From the NCBI GenBank assembly GCA_032622095.1, contig CP136066.1, positions 108,771,319 to 108,835,318 of the forward strand: 64,000 nucleotides of DNA. The letters are read 5' to 3'. Source of the stretch: Siphonodentalium dalli (taxonomy: Eukaryota > Mollusca > Scaphopoda > Gadilida > Siphonodentaliidae). Below, in pieces: positions 35,506 through 47,140 of the stretch; the first letter of the stretch is position 1; every line of letters begins with the position of its first letter. Made by a program: the position numbers and the translations under genes. The notes beneath the pieces were generated by a model. The model was not told the origin of the DNA and ran no database searches. It saw only the letters and a program-made list of their open reading frames with translations.

Positions 35506-36486
35506 CATCTTGAATGAATGAAGGAATGATTTATTTATTATATCGACATGCATGAGCTTATACATAATTCAAATAATACAGAGCAATTCAATCACGCCCG
35601 GCCCATAGGGCCTATAAGTCACTCTACATACACAACATAAGTACATGTACGTGCACTATAGCTGCGCGGCGTTGACAAAATAGTTTGTCTTCTCAATACG
35701 CTTGATGGGGAATTGTATCGTGTGTCGAGGGAAAGTATTGACCAATTATTCAGTCATAAAAGTGAGTGAGTGCACACCATTAATATGGAAGTCATTGTTT
35801 TCAAATAATTTCGTCCTTAATTTGGCATAGGCATCACGCTGGAGCAGGAAATGAAGATTATCTTCAACAGAGAGTGATTCCAGCGTGATTCACAGAACAC
35901 ACATATCTATCATCGAGATCCTCCCCTCGCCATCTACCAGTCTCTACCCTCAGCGCGAGTATTCCGCAGCGGAAGTGAGCCATAACAGATCGTTTGTTAT
36001 GTCAATGCACATATATTTTTCAACAGAATATACACGTTTTAGCTTTACAAAGTCGCAGCTTAACATGTATATTTACATCCAATGTCCAGCTTTGTTGGTG
36101 CACATTTCGGAGGCAGTATCTGCATTGTCACAAACACGTGTGTCTACGAATACGTTGGCTTGTCCAACAGTTGTCAGCACTGACTTAATTTCCTATTTCC
36201 AACTACCTTTAACGCATATTTGTAAATCCCACTTGAACACAGCCTTGGCTAGTCGACAACCGCCCATCAATTTGTTCTATGTTTACCCTAACTTTTGAGT
36301 TTATCGACCGTATACATCCATAGGTGAAAAAATAGCGAAGTCCATTGATACTATAATCCTTTCCACTAAAATCGCGCCGACGTTGCTGTGATTCAGATGA
36401 TCGCCGTGTTGAGCGGAATGAGGCTGTTTCGTATTTGACATGCTGTATTATCCACGTTTTCCATCTAATTGATTATCTTATTTCAG

Positions 36487-36777
36487 ATATGTTAGGAACA
36501 ATGGAAGGAAATAAACCAGAATATAGCATATTCCCTCCAGATTTTGACGAAAAGCACAGGACGCGCAAACGAGATTCCGCATCAAGGCTTATCAAGAAAT
36601 TCCTGCGCAGAAATACTTCTCCTCCCAACGATCTTCAAATATTGCCGGATAATTTTAAACTGAGAAGCCGGGAGAGAACTACCAGTGAAACGACCTTTGC
36701 CGGTACGAACAGGTTGAGGACCCGCAGGAATGGAGCTACTACTTTATTTGACAACACAGTCAAGGCTAAACTCGAGA
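36487..36777 (+). CDS. NHL-repeat protein, coding exon 2
   Basis: The exon encodes the rest of codon 20 through residue 116 and the first base of codon 117. It is bounded by TTATTTCAG|ATATG and CTCGAGA|GTGAGT. Its length, 291, is divisible by 3 and both borders are phase 1, so it is a symmetrical exon that could be skipped without breaking the frame. The product is hydrophilic and basic, with RTRKRD and SRLIKKFLRRN near its start and a Ser/Thr/Arg-rich middle, and no recognisable domain. It may be a linker, an interaction segment or a nuclear-targeting region, which is inference. Codon use and uninterrupted reading contrast with the repeats around it. Confidence 0.75.
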
Positions 36778-37433
36778 GTGAGTACCATACAGTCTCTTTA
36801 AAGATCAAGGGTCCTCACTTGACCGAATCAGAACCACATTTTTACCGTGAAAATAGGCAAACCTGAAATTATTTGCCGGAAAATATGTATTTTGTTTAGT
36901 AGTAAATATTGTTTTATATTCACTTACCATATCACCACTTTTATTTGCTGAATGGGTAATAATTTTAGTAGAAGAATAGCAAATTTTATAATTATTTGAA
37001 AATTTAGTCCGAGCAATTGTTTTCATTGAATCATGAAACAAGAATTTTTGCCATCTCATTTTCAAGGTAATTTTTGTTTGTTATATATTTGCCGCATACA
37101 ATTATTTTTCTACATGTTTTACAGTTGGGCCAATTGTGTGCTGTTAATTGTAGTTTTATGATAGAGAGAAATTATTTTCCTCTAAATTCCAGTTGAGGCC
37201 CCCTGATTTTCCTAAGACGACGTAATAAATAGTTTTCAAATATGGAACGCAAGTAATGTCCATCTCAGTAAAACCGTGCATGTGTGTCGCCGGTGGTTTT
37301 CCGTTAGAATACCGACGACAGAGATACAAAAATGCCACGCGGGAAGACCTTATCCCCGCGCAACTGGAACACTACACAAGTAAACAGGTTGTAGATTATT
37401 TGGACCGGGAGCTGCTCCTATGTATGCGCAAAT

Positions 37434-40147
37434 GTAACATACGTTACTGTCGCCGAGCCAATATTCTACGAAGATTGGCTCACAAAAGGTATAATGTCGG
37501 ACGATCGAGGCCAGTTTTCCCAATTGCTGCTGGGCGAGTGTTTGTTGTCTTCGTTGCACGTCATTAATAATTTAATACCATTTGCGATCATGACCAAGAA
37601 AAATATAGCACCTGAACCAGCTATCACCAGTTCCGTGTAACATACGTTACCGAATATAAAATGATTCCAAACGAACAATATCTGTTTTATAACATGCATA
37701 GAAGGCATTTAATTTTAGCTGTCCATCGACTTTATACCAACGATATATGAGTTTCTCGAAATACATAATCGTGGATGCACTGGAACGTCTGAATGTCGGC
37801 GAGTCTGGTGGTTTGTTTTAAGCCTGTAACATACGTTACCATATGTTTTGAATATCTCACTGAGGTCGAGTGAGATTAGTTATTTGTTAAAACAGTATGT
37901 AATTGGTGTTAGCATCTGCTTCATACGTTTTTTTTTTTAAACCAAGATTCTCACTGTATGGTAATAACGACGCGAGTTTGGGGACACCGGTGATCCAAAT
38001 ATGTGGGAAACTGTCTGCTAGTATGATCATTAATGAGGTTATGATGAATCGTGTGCGATACACGTGTTTCTTTGAAAATATCCCCTTTGATTATCGAGAT
38101 GTGCAGGGATCTTCACATTTCCGTGAAATTATTGAATCGCTCTTACCTGGCATATATGCATGGGATATATTGGCTGCTTTGTAATGTCTGCAAAGCAAAA
38201 TAGCAGGTTGCTAACCAATAATGGTTTTCGGGGGACGTACGATTAAAGTTAAACAATATATTCCATAATTATGTACAATTTTAAACTCCACTGAGAATGC
38301 GCCAGGTGACCATGATATTTGAGTAATCACCTTTGTCTGACTTCCATTATTGTGAGTATTACAACTGTCTTCAATATAACGTTTCTGATAATATAAAGCC
38401 GATAATTACATATGTCTGCAGAAAATACACGGACCACTCACTGGCCTTAACTGAAATTATATGCATGACCCATGTAATGATCGAAAATAACTGGTCATAA
38501 CTTGGAGATACATACATGTAAAAGCACCAGGCTGGGAATTATATATATGGATGGGCAAATTGGACATGGGCATTTGGGGTAACCATCAATATGTTACCAG
38601 TGACTAACTCAATCGAACATATATGTTTTGACATTTAAAGGTACTCAATCCGTAAAGAGGGTCCCCATCTCAACAGATTCCAACAACAACAATCCGATCA
38701 GAGGGTCCTATATTACTATTTCTTTGGCTTTGGGGGTAAAACATATTTGATTCGAGTCGAGGAACCCATCAAACAAAGCTCAGAGTTATTAGATATTGAT
38801 TTTTGAAATTTGTTAATTGCTCGAGATGAGTACTAATAACTGCCGTCAATTTGGTAACCTGCTCGAGATTTTACGCCAAAACTCTATTCAAACAGACAAG
38901 GATGGATAACTCTATAATCAAGTGGTAATAATAACGAAATTTTGACTGTCTTCTGGGCCAGAAAGAATTCCCGATAATGAAAAATAATAGATTTCTAAAA
39001 TCGATATCTAACAAATCTGAGCTTTGATGGGTGACTTCCTCGACTCGAATCAAATATTTTTGACCCCCGAAGCCATTGAAATAGTAATTGAGAGGAGTTT
39101 TATCGGATTGAGTACCTTTAATTTTGGTATAATAAAAAAAAAACAGTCAGCTGAATGTTTGGTTTGCAATCTGTATATAATATTGGCAAACATCGATATG
39201 CACGGATGTCTAGAATTATATTTGCTTACTGTAGATATTATGGCAACAACAGAAATGTCTGCTCGCCATTCTTCTCTATAGGTATATCGGTATCCTCACT
39301 AATGTAGGCACTAATGTGATATCCCGCCACATATATCATGTACATGTATCTGGATCGAGATCCGACAGTCACCATCGAAAACGAAACCATTGAAAACGTT
39401 ACTTTAATCAGTGACAACCACACCATTATTCCACTGTACTGTCGGTTATAGCAAGGCATAATTATGCTGACAGTATACCTAAGCCATGAACGTGTTTAAA
39501 CACGAGGTCGTGTAACTGTATGTATGCATGCAGGTCCAGCATAGGGTAGCACTAAATTCGTACCCAATATACCTGTGCAATCATTCGCGATAGCACTATA
39601 TATATATATATATATGACTTCCTACAGAGATATGACACAGTGCTAATCTACATACAAATGAATTTATATGCTACCTTTGTCGACGTTGGTCATAAAACTG
39701 AATATGTTATTTGCTTCTGGTATTGTATTATACTGATTTTTCAGTTGGTAACATACGTTAGAGCTTAGCATGGTGTGTGTGGCGGCAGCTTAATTTTGGA
39801 ATAAGAATCCGCGAATAAATAGATTTCTCCTTGTAACATGAAAGAATGAATCTTCGAATAAACCGTGGAAGAAAACATTTGGCACAAACCATAAATATGA
39901 TCAAATGAAAGGAAACGAATTATGAAACAATAAAATAGGCTACATAATTATTAGAAAATGTATGCAATTATTACTTTGCATAACGTTTTGATCCTAATCA
40001 TATATGCAACCGTGTATGCTTGTTTGATTTTCTGGCTGCTGCCCATCGTACAAAATTCATATAAGGGAGATCTGATACCGCGTAATGGTTCAATCCCGAT
40101 GTAAACCACCCCCATACCGATGTGTGTACACTGGTAACGTATGTTGC
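37434..40147. repeat. Recurring near-palindrome GTAACATACGTTAC (five sites)
   Basis: The 14-mer occurs at 37434-37447, 37637-37650 and 37826-37839. A one-base variant is at 39748-39761, and the reverse-orientation form GTAACGTATGTTGC is at 40134-40147. All are inside intron 2. The spacing (203, 189, 1922 and 386) is not constant. These may be ends of small elements or binding sites; the flanks show no further shared sequence that I could see. Confidence 0.5.
38639..39117. mobile_element. TTAA-type MITE, family M2, copy 2, long foldback
   Basis: TTAA at 38635 and 39118 flank AGGTACTCAATCCG and its exact inverse CGGATTGAGTACCT. The inner arms also pair: GATTCGAGTCGAGGAA on the left and TTCCTCGACTCGAATC on the right, plus AGCTCAGA and TCTGAGCT. 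The element is thus largely self-complementary, unlike its two relatives. Confidence 0.9.
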
Positions 40148-42057
40148 AATATGGAAGCACCCGATTTTTCATCGATACCTTCAAGGTATCATAGCAATGC
40201 ACCTGAAAGAGCAATGATGCCAATATTACACATTTAATTTCAGCATATCTCTTGCTTGCATAAACGAACAATATTAAACGATATTGTTGATATTGAATTT
40301 TGTGGATATTCGTTGCTCAAATGCACCGATTTGCTGAGAATGGACCGTATGCCCGGTGTAGTAAATGTTTGTGAGAATTGTAGAATCGTAATATTTAGTA
40401 GCAGTTATAAGAACAACAGGATGCGAGCAAATAATCTGGAATAAATAAAGTTGGCTGATAAAATCTCGAAGATAATATCTCCCAGATTGTGATGAGTAAT
40501 TAGTATCGCATGCAATTATGCCTGCATGTACTCTATATTATAAAATTTGTCGTCTTTGGGTATATCTGGGGAATTTGTCAAAACGTCAGTGACCTGCGAT
40601 CTAGCAATTTAAATATAACCAGTCACGAAGCTGGGTTTACGTGGGAATCCAATTAATAGGAAACTGAGACCTGAATAGGAATTCTACATATGCATATCTG
40701 ATTATCGTAGTTTTAAACAGACCGAGTACCATGCAAAAATTCAAGTCGATATCTGGCCATCAAGTTCATATTAATAGGCTCATGGGTTCGATCTTTATTA
40801 TCTGGAGTTTATAGTTGATAATATGGTATTACACCAGACAACACCTAGCAATGTGAATTAGTGGGCCTATATATGTCTACATATATGCCATACAATTGAC
40901 CCATAAAGTGAGCCCTGAAACAGACTGAAAGCTTACATGACATAATTTACATAGGTGATTCGTTTTTCTTGAATTCCATTATCACTATACTACTATAACG
41001 CGGAGACAATATCATACGAAAAAAATGCACGTGCAGTCATTAGATACAAGTAGGATTACAAAGTGTAATTATTTGAATTCGGGTCGGTGTCACGTCGCGT
41101 TCTCGGTAGTTACAGTAATGCTCTAATTAATCGACCCCTTAACCACAGCATAATTATGGGTAACTTTTCAGGATTTAGTCTAAAATATGGCTTGTTGCCA
41201 TTCATCGGAAAGCTCTTGGCGATGAATGGCAAAAATTCAAAACGTGTTAAGACTTCCTATTTTCAAGTCGATATCTGGCCATCAAAAGTTTATATTAATA
41301 GGCTCATGGGTTCTAGCTTATTATTTGGTATATAAATCGCACATATAAATATATATGTGATGGTTTTATGGTGTCAGATATAAACACTCTCTATTATCAT
41401 TGTCAATACTTGCACAGGGGAAGTGGCCTACAATTGGTTGTTACACAAGTGCCAATTGCAAACAGAACAACCACAATTGATAACTGAAATGACCGGACCG
41501 TCGTTTAATGTGGTTACGACTTTTCATCGTAATACATTATGAATTATTGTGTCCCTGATTTTTGAACTGCATGGCCGGATTTCGTTATCTCAGCTTTTAA
41601 GCATCCAAGTTTAAACCGGGTTTAAGCATACAATGACGGTCCAGTCGGACCTAAGGTGATGTTTGTGAGCATCCAGTGGCTAGCAGCTGATTCGATGAGA
41701 GTGATATGCAATCTAACTACCCAGTTACAAGGCGAACCACAGACAGGCGAGTCGAATGCTTATAACAACCCTCGTGTGAGAATGAATCAATTGCGACATG
41801 ATACTGTGTACTGTGTGTGTGGATGTAAACAAATTGAAACAGAATACCTTTTTATATTAGAAGTACAGCCTATAAAAGTATGCGTGATACATATTTTAAG
41901 GACATAATCACAAGTTCCCACATTTGTCAGGTATAACGAATTATGAAAAATTTAGATTTATTATGAAGAATGAGCACAAAGCAACCACTAATGTTATATG
42001 TGACATGATCCGGTCTTTCTTCGCCGTTCGGGATTCCAATAAAAGCTAGTCAATTAA

Positions 42058-42516
42058 AGATACTCAATCCGATCAGTCCGGCCCCATATCGTCAACAAGT
42101 TACAACATGTCTTCTAAATAGGCTTTTGTTATCAGAATCGATTAATTACAACACAATAATGCTAACCACTGTCAACTATGGTATAAAATTTCCCAAAACG
42201 TGTTCTTTATCAACATGTTGTTCAACGAAATATGACAGTATTATCACCTGCTTATCACGAAATTTGGCCGTATTACCACTTGATTTTAGAGTTATCCATC
42301 TGGACCATCTCCATCCGCAATTTTGTCCGACACCATCGGTTTGACGGCTCTTTTCTTGGCCACAAATAATTACACATTTCGAGAAATAAAACATTTCAAA
42401 AATCGGTATCTGATCACCCTGAGCTTTGAGCAGGTACCTCGAATCGAAACAAATATTTTTCACACCCGAATTCAAAGAAATAGTCATTTGGAAGCGTTAA
42501 TTCGGATTATGCATCT
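42058..42516. mobile_element. TTAA-type MITE, family M2, copy 3
   Basis: TTAA at 42054 and 42517 flank AGATACTCAATCCGA and inverted AGATGCATAATCCGA. The interior is collinear with 28484-28885, including TAGAGTTATCCATCT, CATCCGCAATTTTGTCCGA and CTGAGCTTTGA. Confidence 0.85.
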
Positions 42517-42637
42517 TTAATAATTTATGACAGATGAATTCAATGTTATTAAGAAAAGAGGAAACAATATTCGTTAGGAAACTACATTGTACATGTATAT
42601 TCATATATATATTACTCATCTAATATATATATATATA

Positions 42638-43389
42638 CTAGAAGGTGACCCGACTTCGTCCGGGCTTTGACCTTGAATTGACTATTTTTAAGGTCAAGGT
42701 CAGGTGGGGTCAAATACCAACACCCCAAAAATGGTGGAAATCGGCCCAGCGGATACCGGGAAATCGGCCCAGCGGATACCGAGATACCTATAGATGCATC
42801 AAATTTCGTCCGTAAAAATCCGCCAGTTTAACCCGGTTTGATTTCCACTCAAGTATATAAACGCGCCTCATATACACACGCTCATTAATTATCAAGTTTC
42901 AATGTAAAGATAAATTACCACCGGTGCCCAAGATATCGCCAAGACGTCTGAAACAGTCAAATGCATCGGCCGGTTAAGCGTTAACGTGATCTAACGTTAT
43001 GACCTCTAACGACGTCATAGAAGTTACGCATTGTTTTTATCCTGATGGAAGATAGTACCACTTCTTCTTGATAATTGAGGCAGATAACTAAAACGGATAC
43101 ATACGCATTATATATCGTTGGAAAGAGGAAACACGAAAGATTCTCACAGTGTCATTATTATGACTGGCATTTTATTATTCGCGCTGTTTCGAATCGATTT
43201 GTAAGCACCGAACTCAAATGAAAGTCCCGTAACACAGCGTAAAAACAGATTTGACCTCGGCACGTGAAAAGTTGACGTCGGATCTGAAAATTAATATGCC
43301 TGTTACTCCCCGGCCGAACATATCCCCACATTCCAAGTTTCATCGAAATCGGTTCGGCCGTTTTCGAGTCCATCGATTACAGACAGACA

Positions 43390-43423
<34 letters not shown>

Positions 43424-43444
43424 TCTTCCAAAGTATATAATAGA
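42638..43444 (-). mobile_element. Helitron-like element E7, type 2
   Basis: On the minus strand it starts TCTATTATATACTTTGGAAG, followed by a GT microsatellite and GATGGACTCGAAAACGGCC. It ends in the GCCCGGACGAAGTCGGGT stem and CTAG|T at 42638. About 500 bp of its interior (42720-43230) is unlike E1 and E6 and may be acquired sequence. Its start abuts the CTAG of E8 with no spacer. Confidence 0.85.
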
Positions 43445-44142
43445 CTAGCCGATGAGCCCGACGTTGTCCGGGCTATTCAAAACCCAAATTTCAAGTCGAT
43501 AGCTCTACCCAGCCCGACGTTGTCCGGGCTATTCAAAAACCAAATTTCAAGTCGATAGCTCTACCCGTTTCCGAGATCTGGTCTGCGCGAAGCTTGCGTC
43601 GCACGGGCTCGGCGACCCGATAAAAATCGTATCCGGGGCAAGATCTATACATTCACATACCAAATTGCTATTCAAAAACCAAATTTCAAGTCGATAGCTC
43701 CACCCGTTTCCGAGATCTCGTCCGCACATGCGCGAAGCTGACGTCGCACGGGCTCGGCGACCCGATAAAATTCGTATCCGGGGCAAGATACATTCACATA
43801 GCAAATTTCAAGTCGATAGCTCCACCCGTTTCCGAGATCTCGTCTGCGCAATCGCGAAGCTGGCGTCGCACGGGCTCGGTGACCCGATAAAATTCGCATC
43901 CGGGGCAAGATACATTCACATAGCAAATTTCAAGTCGATAGCTCAACCCGTTTCCGAGATCTCGTCAGCGCATGCGCTGCACGGGCGTCGCACGGGCTCG
44001 CCAATACGACAACGTCCACCGCCTGGTCAAACTACACACACGTACCAAGTTTCGTCCCGATCGGTCGAGAATCGTAGATTTGTATCAATGACAAACAAAC
44101 AGACAAACAAACAGACAGAGGTCTTCAAAAATATATATGAGA
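43445..44142 (-). mobile_element. Helitron-like element E8, type 1
   Basis: Minus-strand start TCTCATATATATTTTTGAAG after an A. The TTTGTCTG microsatellite, the CGACCGATCGGGACGAAACT block and about four cores with CCGAGATCTCGTC and GAAGC.GGCGTCGCACGGG follow. The hairpin tail is duplicated as in E4, and the end is CTAG, whose next base begins E7. Confidence 0.85.
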
Positions 44143-44605
44143 TATAGTTAATTGTTGTCAAAATATATGTATTTTATTTTATTCATGTTTGCAACTGCCC
44201 ATTTGGGTGTATACTATATTACGTCAAATCTTATCTTATCTTATCGTATTCTCAACTCTCCAATAATGATAACACTATCATTGCCATTAAGCCGCGCCGG
44301 AGTCCACTAGGGGTCTACATCAGCGTTTGTTGGTATACATGCTTACACGTTAAGGGACGGGCACGTCTTCACATACAGGTTAATTACATCCTACCGTGTC
44401 TGCGTTGGCGGTAAAAAAATAACCAACGAAAAACCTCTTGGGGAAAAACGATGGAAACCTGTTTTCCGAAACCAACATCTCTAACGCAGCTCGAATGTTC
44501 GGAAATTCATTCTAATTGATCAATTGTGCAACACAAACCTGTACACACACTATATAATATATAAATTTAAATTAACATATATAACATGTTCAAATATATA
44601 CACTA

Positions 44606-45881
44606 CTAGCCGATGAGCCCGACGTTGTCCGGGCTATTCAAAAACCAAATTTCAAGTCGATAGCTCTACCCAGCCCGACGTTGTCCGGGCTATTCAAAAA
44701 CCAAATTTCAAGTCGATAGCTCTACCCGTTTCCGAGATCTCGTCTGCGCATGCGCGAAGCGGGCGCCGCATGGGCTCGGCGACCCGATAAAATTTGTATC
44801 CGGGGCAAGATACATTCACATACCAAATTTCAAGTCGATAGCTCCACCCGTTTCCGAGATCTGGTCTGCGCATGCGCGAAGCTGGCGTCGCACGAATGTT
44901 GATGAAATGTGCTGTGGTAGTGGGAAGAATTGTCCTTGTTCTGATAACATAAAGTCTTGTGTCTTTTCGTGCATGTGTCGAGGGCTGCGCGAAGCTGGCG
45001 TCGCACGGGTACATTCACATACAAAATTTCCGAGATCTGGTCTGCGCATTACAAAAATTCGTATCCGGGGCAAGATACATTCGCATACCAAAGTTCAAGT
45101 CGATAGCTCCACCCATTTCCGAGATCTCGTCTGCGCATGGGCGAAGCTGGCGTCGCACGGGCTCGGCGACCCGATAAAATTCGTATCCGGGGCAAGATAC
45201 ATTCACATTGCACATTTCAAGTCGATAGCTTCACCCGTTTCCGAGATCTGGTCTGCGCATGCGCGAAGCTGGCGTCGCACGAATGTTGATGAAATGTGCT
45301 GTGGTAGTGGGAAGAATTGTCCTTGTTCTGATAACATAAAGTCTTGTGTCTTTTCGTGCATGTGTCGAGGGCTGCGCGAAGCTGGCGTCGCACGGGTACA
45401 TTCACATTTCCGAGATCTGGTCTGCGCATTACAAAATTTCCGAGATCTGGTCTGCGCATGCGCGAAGCTTGCGTCGCACGGACTCGGCGACCTGATAAAA
45501 TTCGTATCCGGGGCAAGATACATTCGCATACGAAATTTCAAGTCGATAGCTCCACCCGTTTCCGAGATCTGGTCTGGGCATGCGCGAAGCTGGCGTCGCA
45601 CGGGCTCGGCGACCCGATAAAATTCGTATCCGGGGCAAGATACATTCACATAGCAAATTTCAAGTCGATAGCTCCACCCGTTTCCGAGATCTCGACTGCG
45701 CATGCACTGCACGGGCGCCGCACGGGCTCGCCAATACGACAACGACGACCGCCTGGTCAAACTACACACACGTACCAAGTTTCGTCCCGATCGGTCGAGA
45801 ATCGTAGATTTGTATAAATGACAGACAAACATACAGACAGACAGACAGACAGACAGAGGTCGTCAAAATATATATATGAGA
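44606..45881 (-). mobile_element. Helitron-like element E9, type 1, with internal duplication
   Basis: Minus-strand start A|TCTCATATATATATTTTGA at 45881 and end GGCTAG|T at 44606, an intact pair of termini with host A and T outside. The core array is expanded. A foreign block of about 92 bp (GAATGTTGATGAAATGTGCT...) occurs twice, at 44894 and 45281, 387 bp apart, each time inside a core after GGCGTCGCAC. The block was therefore inserted once and duplicated with its neighbours. Confidence 0.85.
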
Positions 45882-46491
45882 TGATCGTGATCGAATGACA
45901 CATTATATAAATGACTATAAAACTATTACTTCATAAATAAGGTGCGATACGCACATTTCAAAGTTGCAATTAACTCTTATTAATTATTATTGAACAAAAT
46001 TCAACGTCAATTTTCTATAATATGCATGATTTCATGCGTTATAAGAATATCTGTTTCTCAGATATAGTTTCAACATACGCCTCTCCTTACATTATTGAAC
46101 GACTTAAATCCATAACATTACTCAAAAAAATTGGAGCTGACCCGACGGACAAGGCGATTTGGCTAGAAATGACACACACTCTATAATAGCGTGACCTCTT
46201 TCCATTGTTCATGCACGCAGCGATAATAGATCGCTCTTATTATTATCACGAACAGTGAATACAATATTTTTCGGCTAATGTGCTTTGCACTAAACGCTGA
46301 AAAATGATCATTATCTGAGAACACCAAGCCGCGACTTACACCCTATTTATAGACACGCCGTCAGTCGAAACTATTTACAACTCCACCCATGTAAACCGCA
46401 GTCCAGAAACGACGGGTTCGTCACCTCATGCTAGTCTTCCCAAATTACGTTTTGTTGAACCGTCGGATTTATAGTTTAGTTGTCGGATTAA

Positions 46492-46973
46492 AGGGGTACT
46501 GTATACACGTCATTTTCAATAAATTCCCGACAATAACAACGATCTAATATCGTTAATATATATAAAAATAATTAAGTTGAGTCGAAGATGTATTCTGTAA
46601 ACGTTCAGGTTAATAAGTTTTCTTAAAATCAAAGTTATTAATTTGAACAAATTAAATTTGTGGCTGGAGCCATAACTTAAATTACGAATTTCCATACGTA
46701 TACGGGGCGTAAACTCAAGCCACTCACTGACTAGTGACTATACAATAACTTAAATGATTATATGGAACTACTATTCATGTAATATAACATTTAATTGATA
46801 CATTTGCTTGAAAAATGTACAAAAATTACTCGCCAACGACAATTTGTATTTTCGCATTCCGGCTAATCTGCCACCCGTAACATTACTTCACATAATGGAA
46901 ATCTGGTTACCTTATTCTACGAATCAGAGACTATATATAGAAACCAACAACAACATCTGAGTACAGTATCCCT
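46492..46973. mobile_element. TTAA-type MITE, family M1
   Basis: TTAA at 46488 precedes AGGGGTACTGTATACA. The right end is the inverted AGGGATACTGTACTC followed by CTAA, one base off TTAA. Its left half matches the right half of the 17396 copy in opposite orientation. It ends about 170 bp before the acceptor of exon 3. Confidence 0.8.
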
Positions 46974-47140
46974 CTAAGGTTATAAAACCCAACAAATTAT
47001 AGCCATTTTACAAAAAACTAATACCATGCACTTTACATGTGTGAGCGCTTCTCGTTTATAAATTGCCAATAAAAATGCCCCCATTATCTAAATCGTCTAT
47101 AGTTTCGCTGTCTATTATGCATCCAAATATATAATTCCAG

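Larger units (their letters stand above)
22755..36486 (+). other. Intron 1 of the NHL-repeat gene (13.7 kb)
   Basis: Bounded by GTGAGA at the donor and a T-rich tract ending TTATTTCAG at the acceptor. It contains at least nine repeat or mobile-element copies listed separately. Stretches of it not covered by those entries (22755-23493, 25621-26151, 28886-30137, 30343-34367, 35506-36486) show no gene that I can support. A small tandem repeat of ATCATTGGCCTAAAA lies at about 32807-32887. Confidence 0.6.
36778..47140 (+). other. Intron 2 of the NHL-repeat gene (10.4 kb)
   Basis: Donor GTGAGT and acceptor AATTCCAG. It holds two M2 MITEs, two blocks of reversed Helitron-like elements, one M1 MITE and a recurring GTAACATACGTTAC motif, listed separately. 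The parts not listed (about 36778-38638, 39118-42057, 44143-44605, 45882-46491) show no gene that I can support. Confidence 0.65.

Noticed and set aside
35885-36298. Extra exon just upstream of exon 2 of the NHL gene
   Set aside because: The 137-codon frame has no recognisable domain and no good splice pair, and it is rich in residues typical of translated AT-rich DNA.
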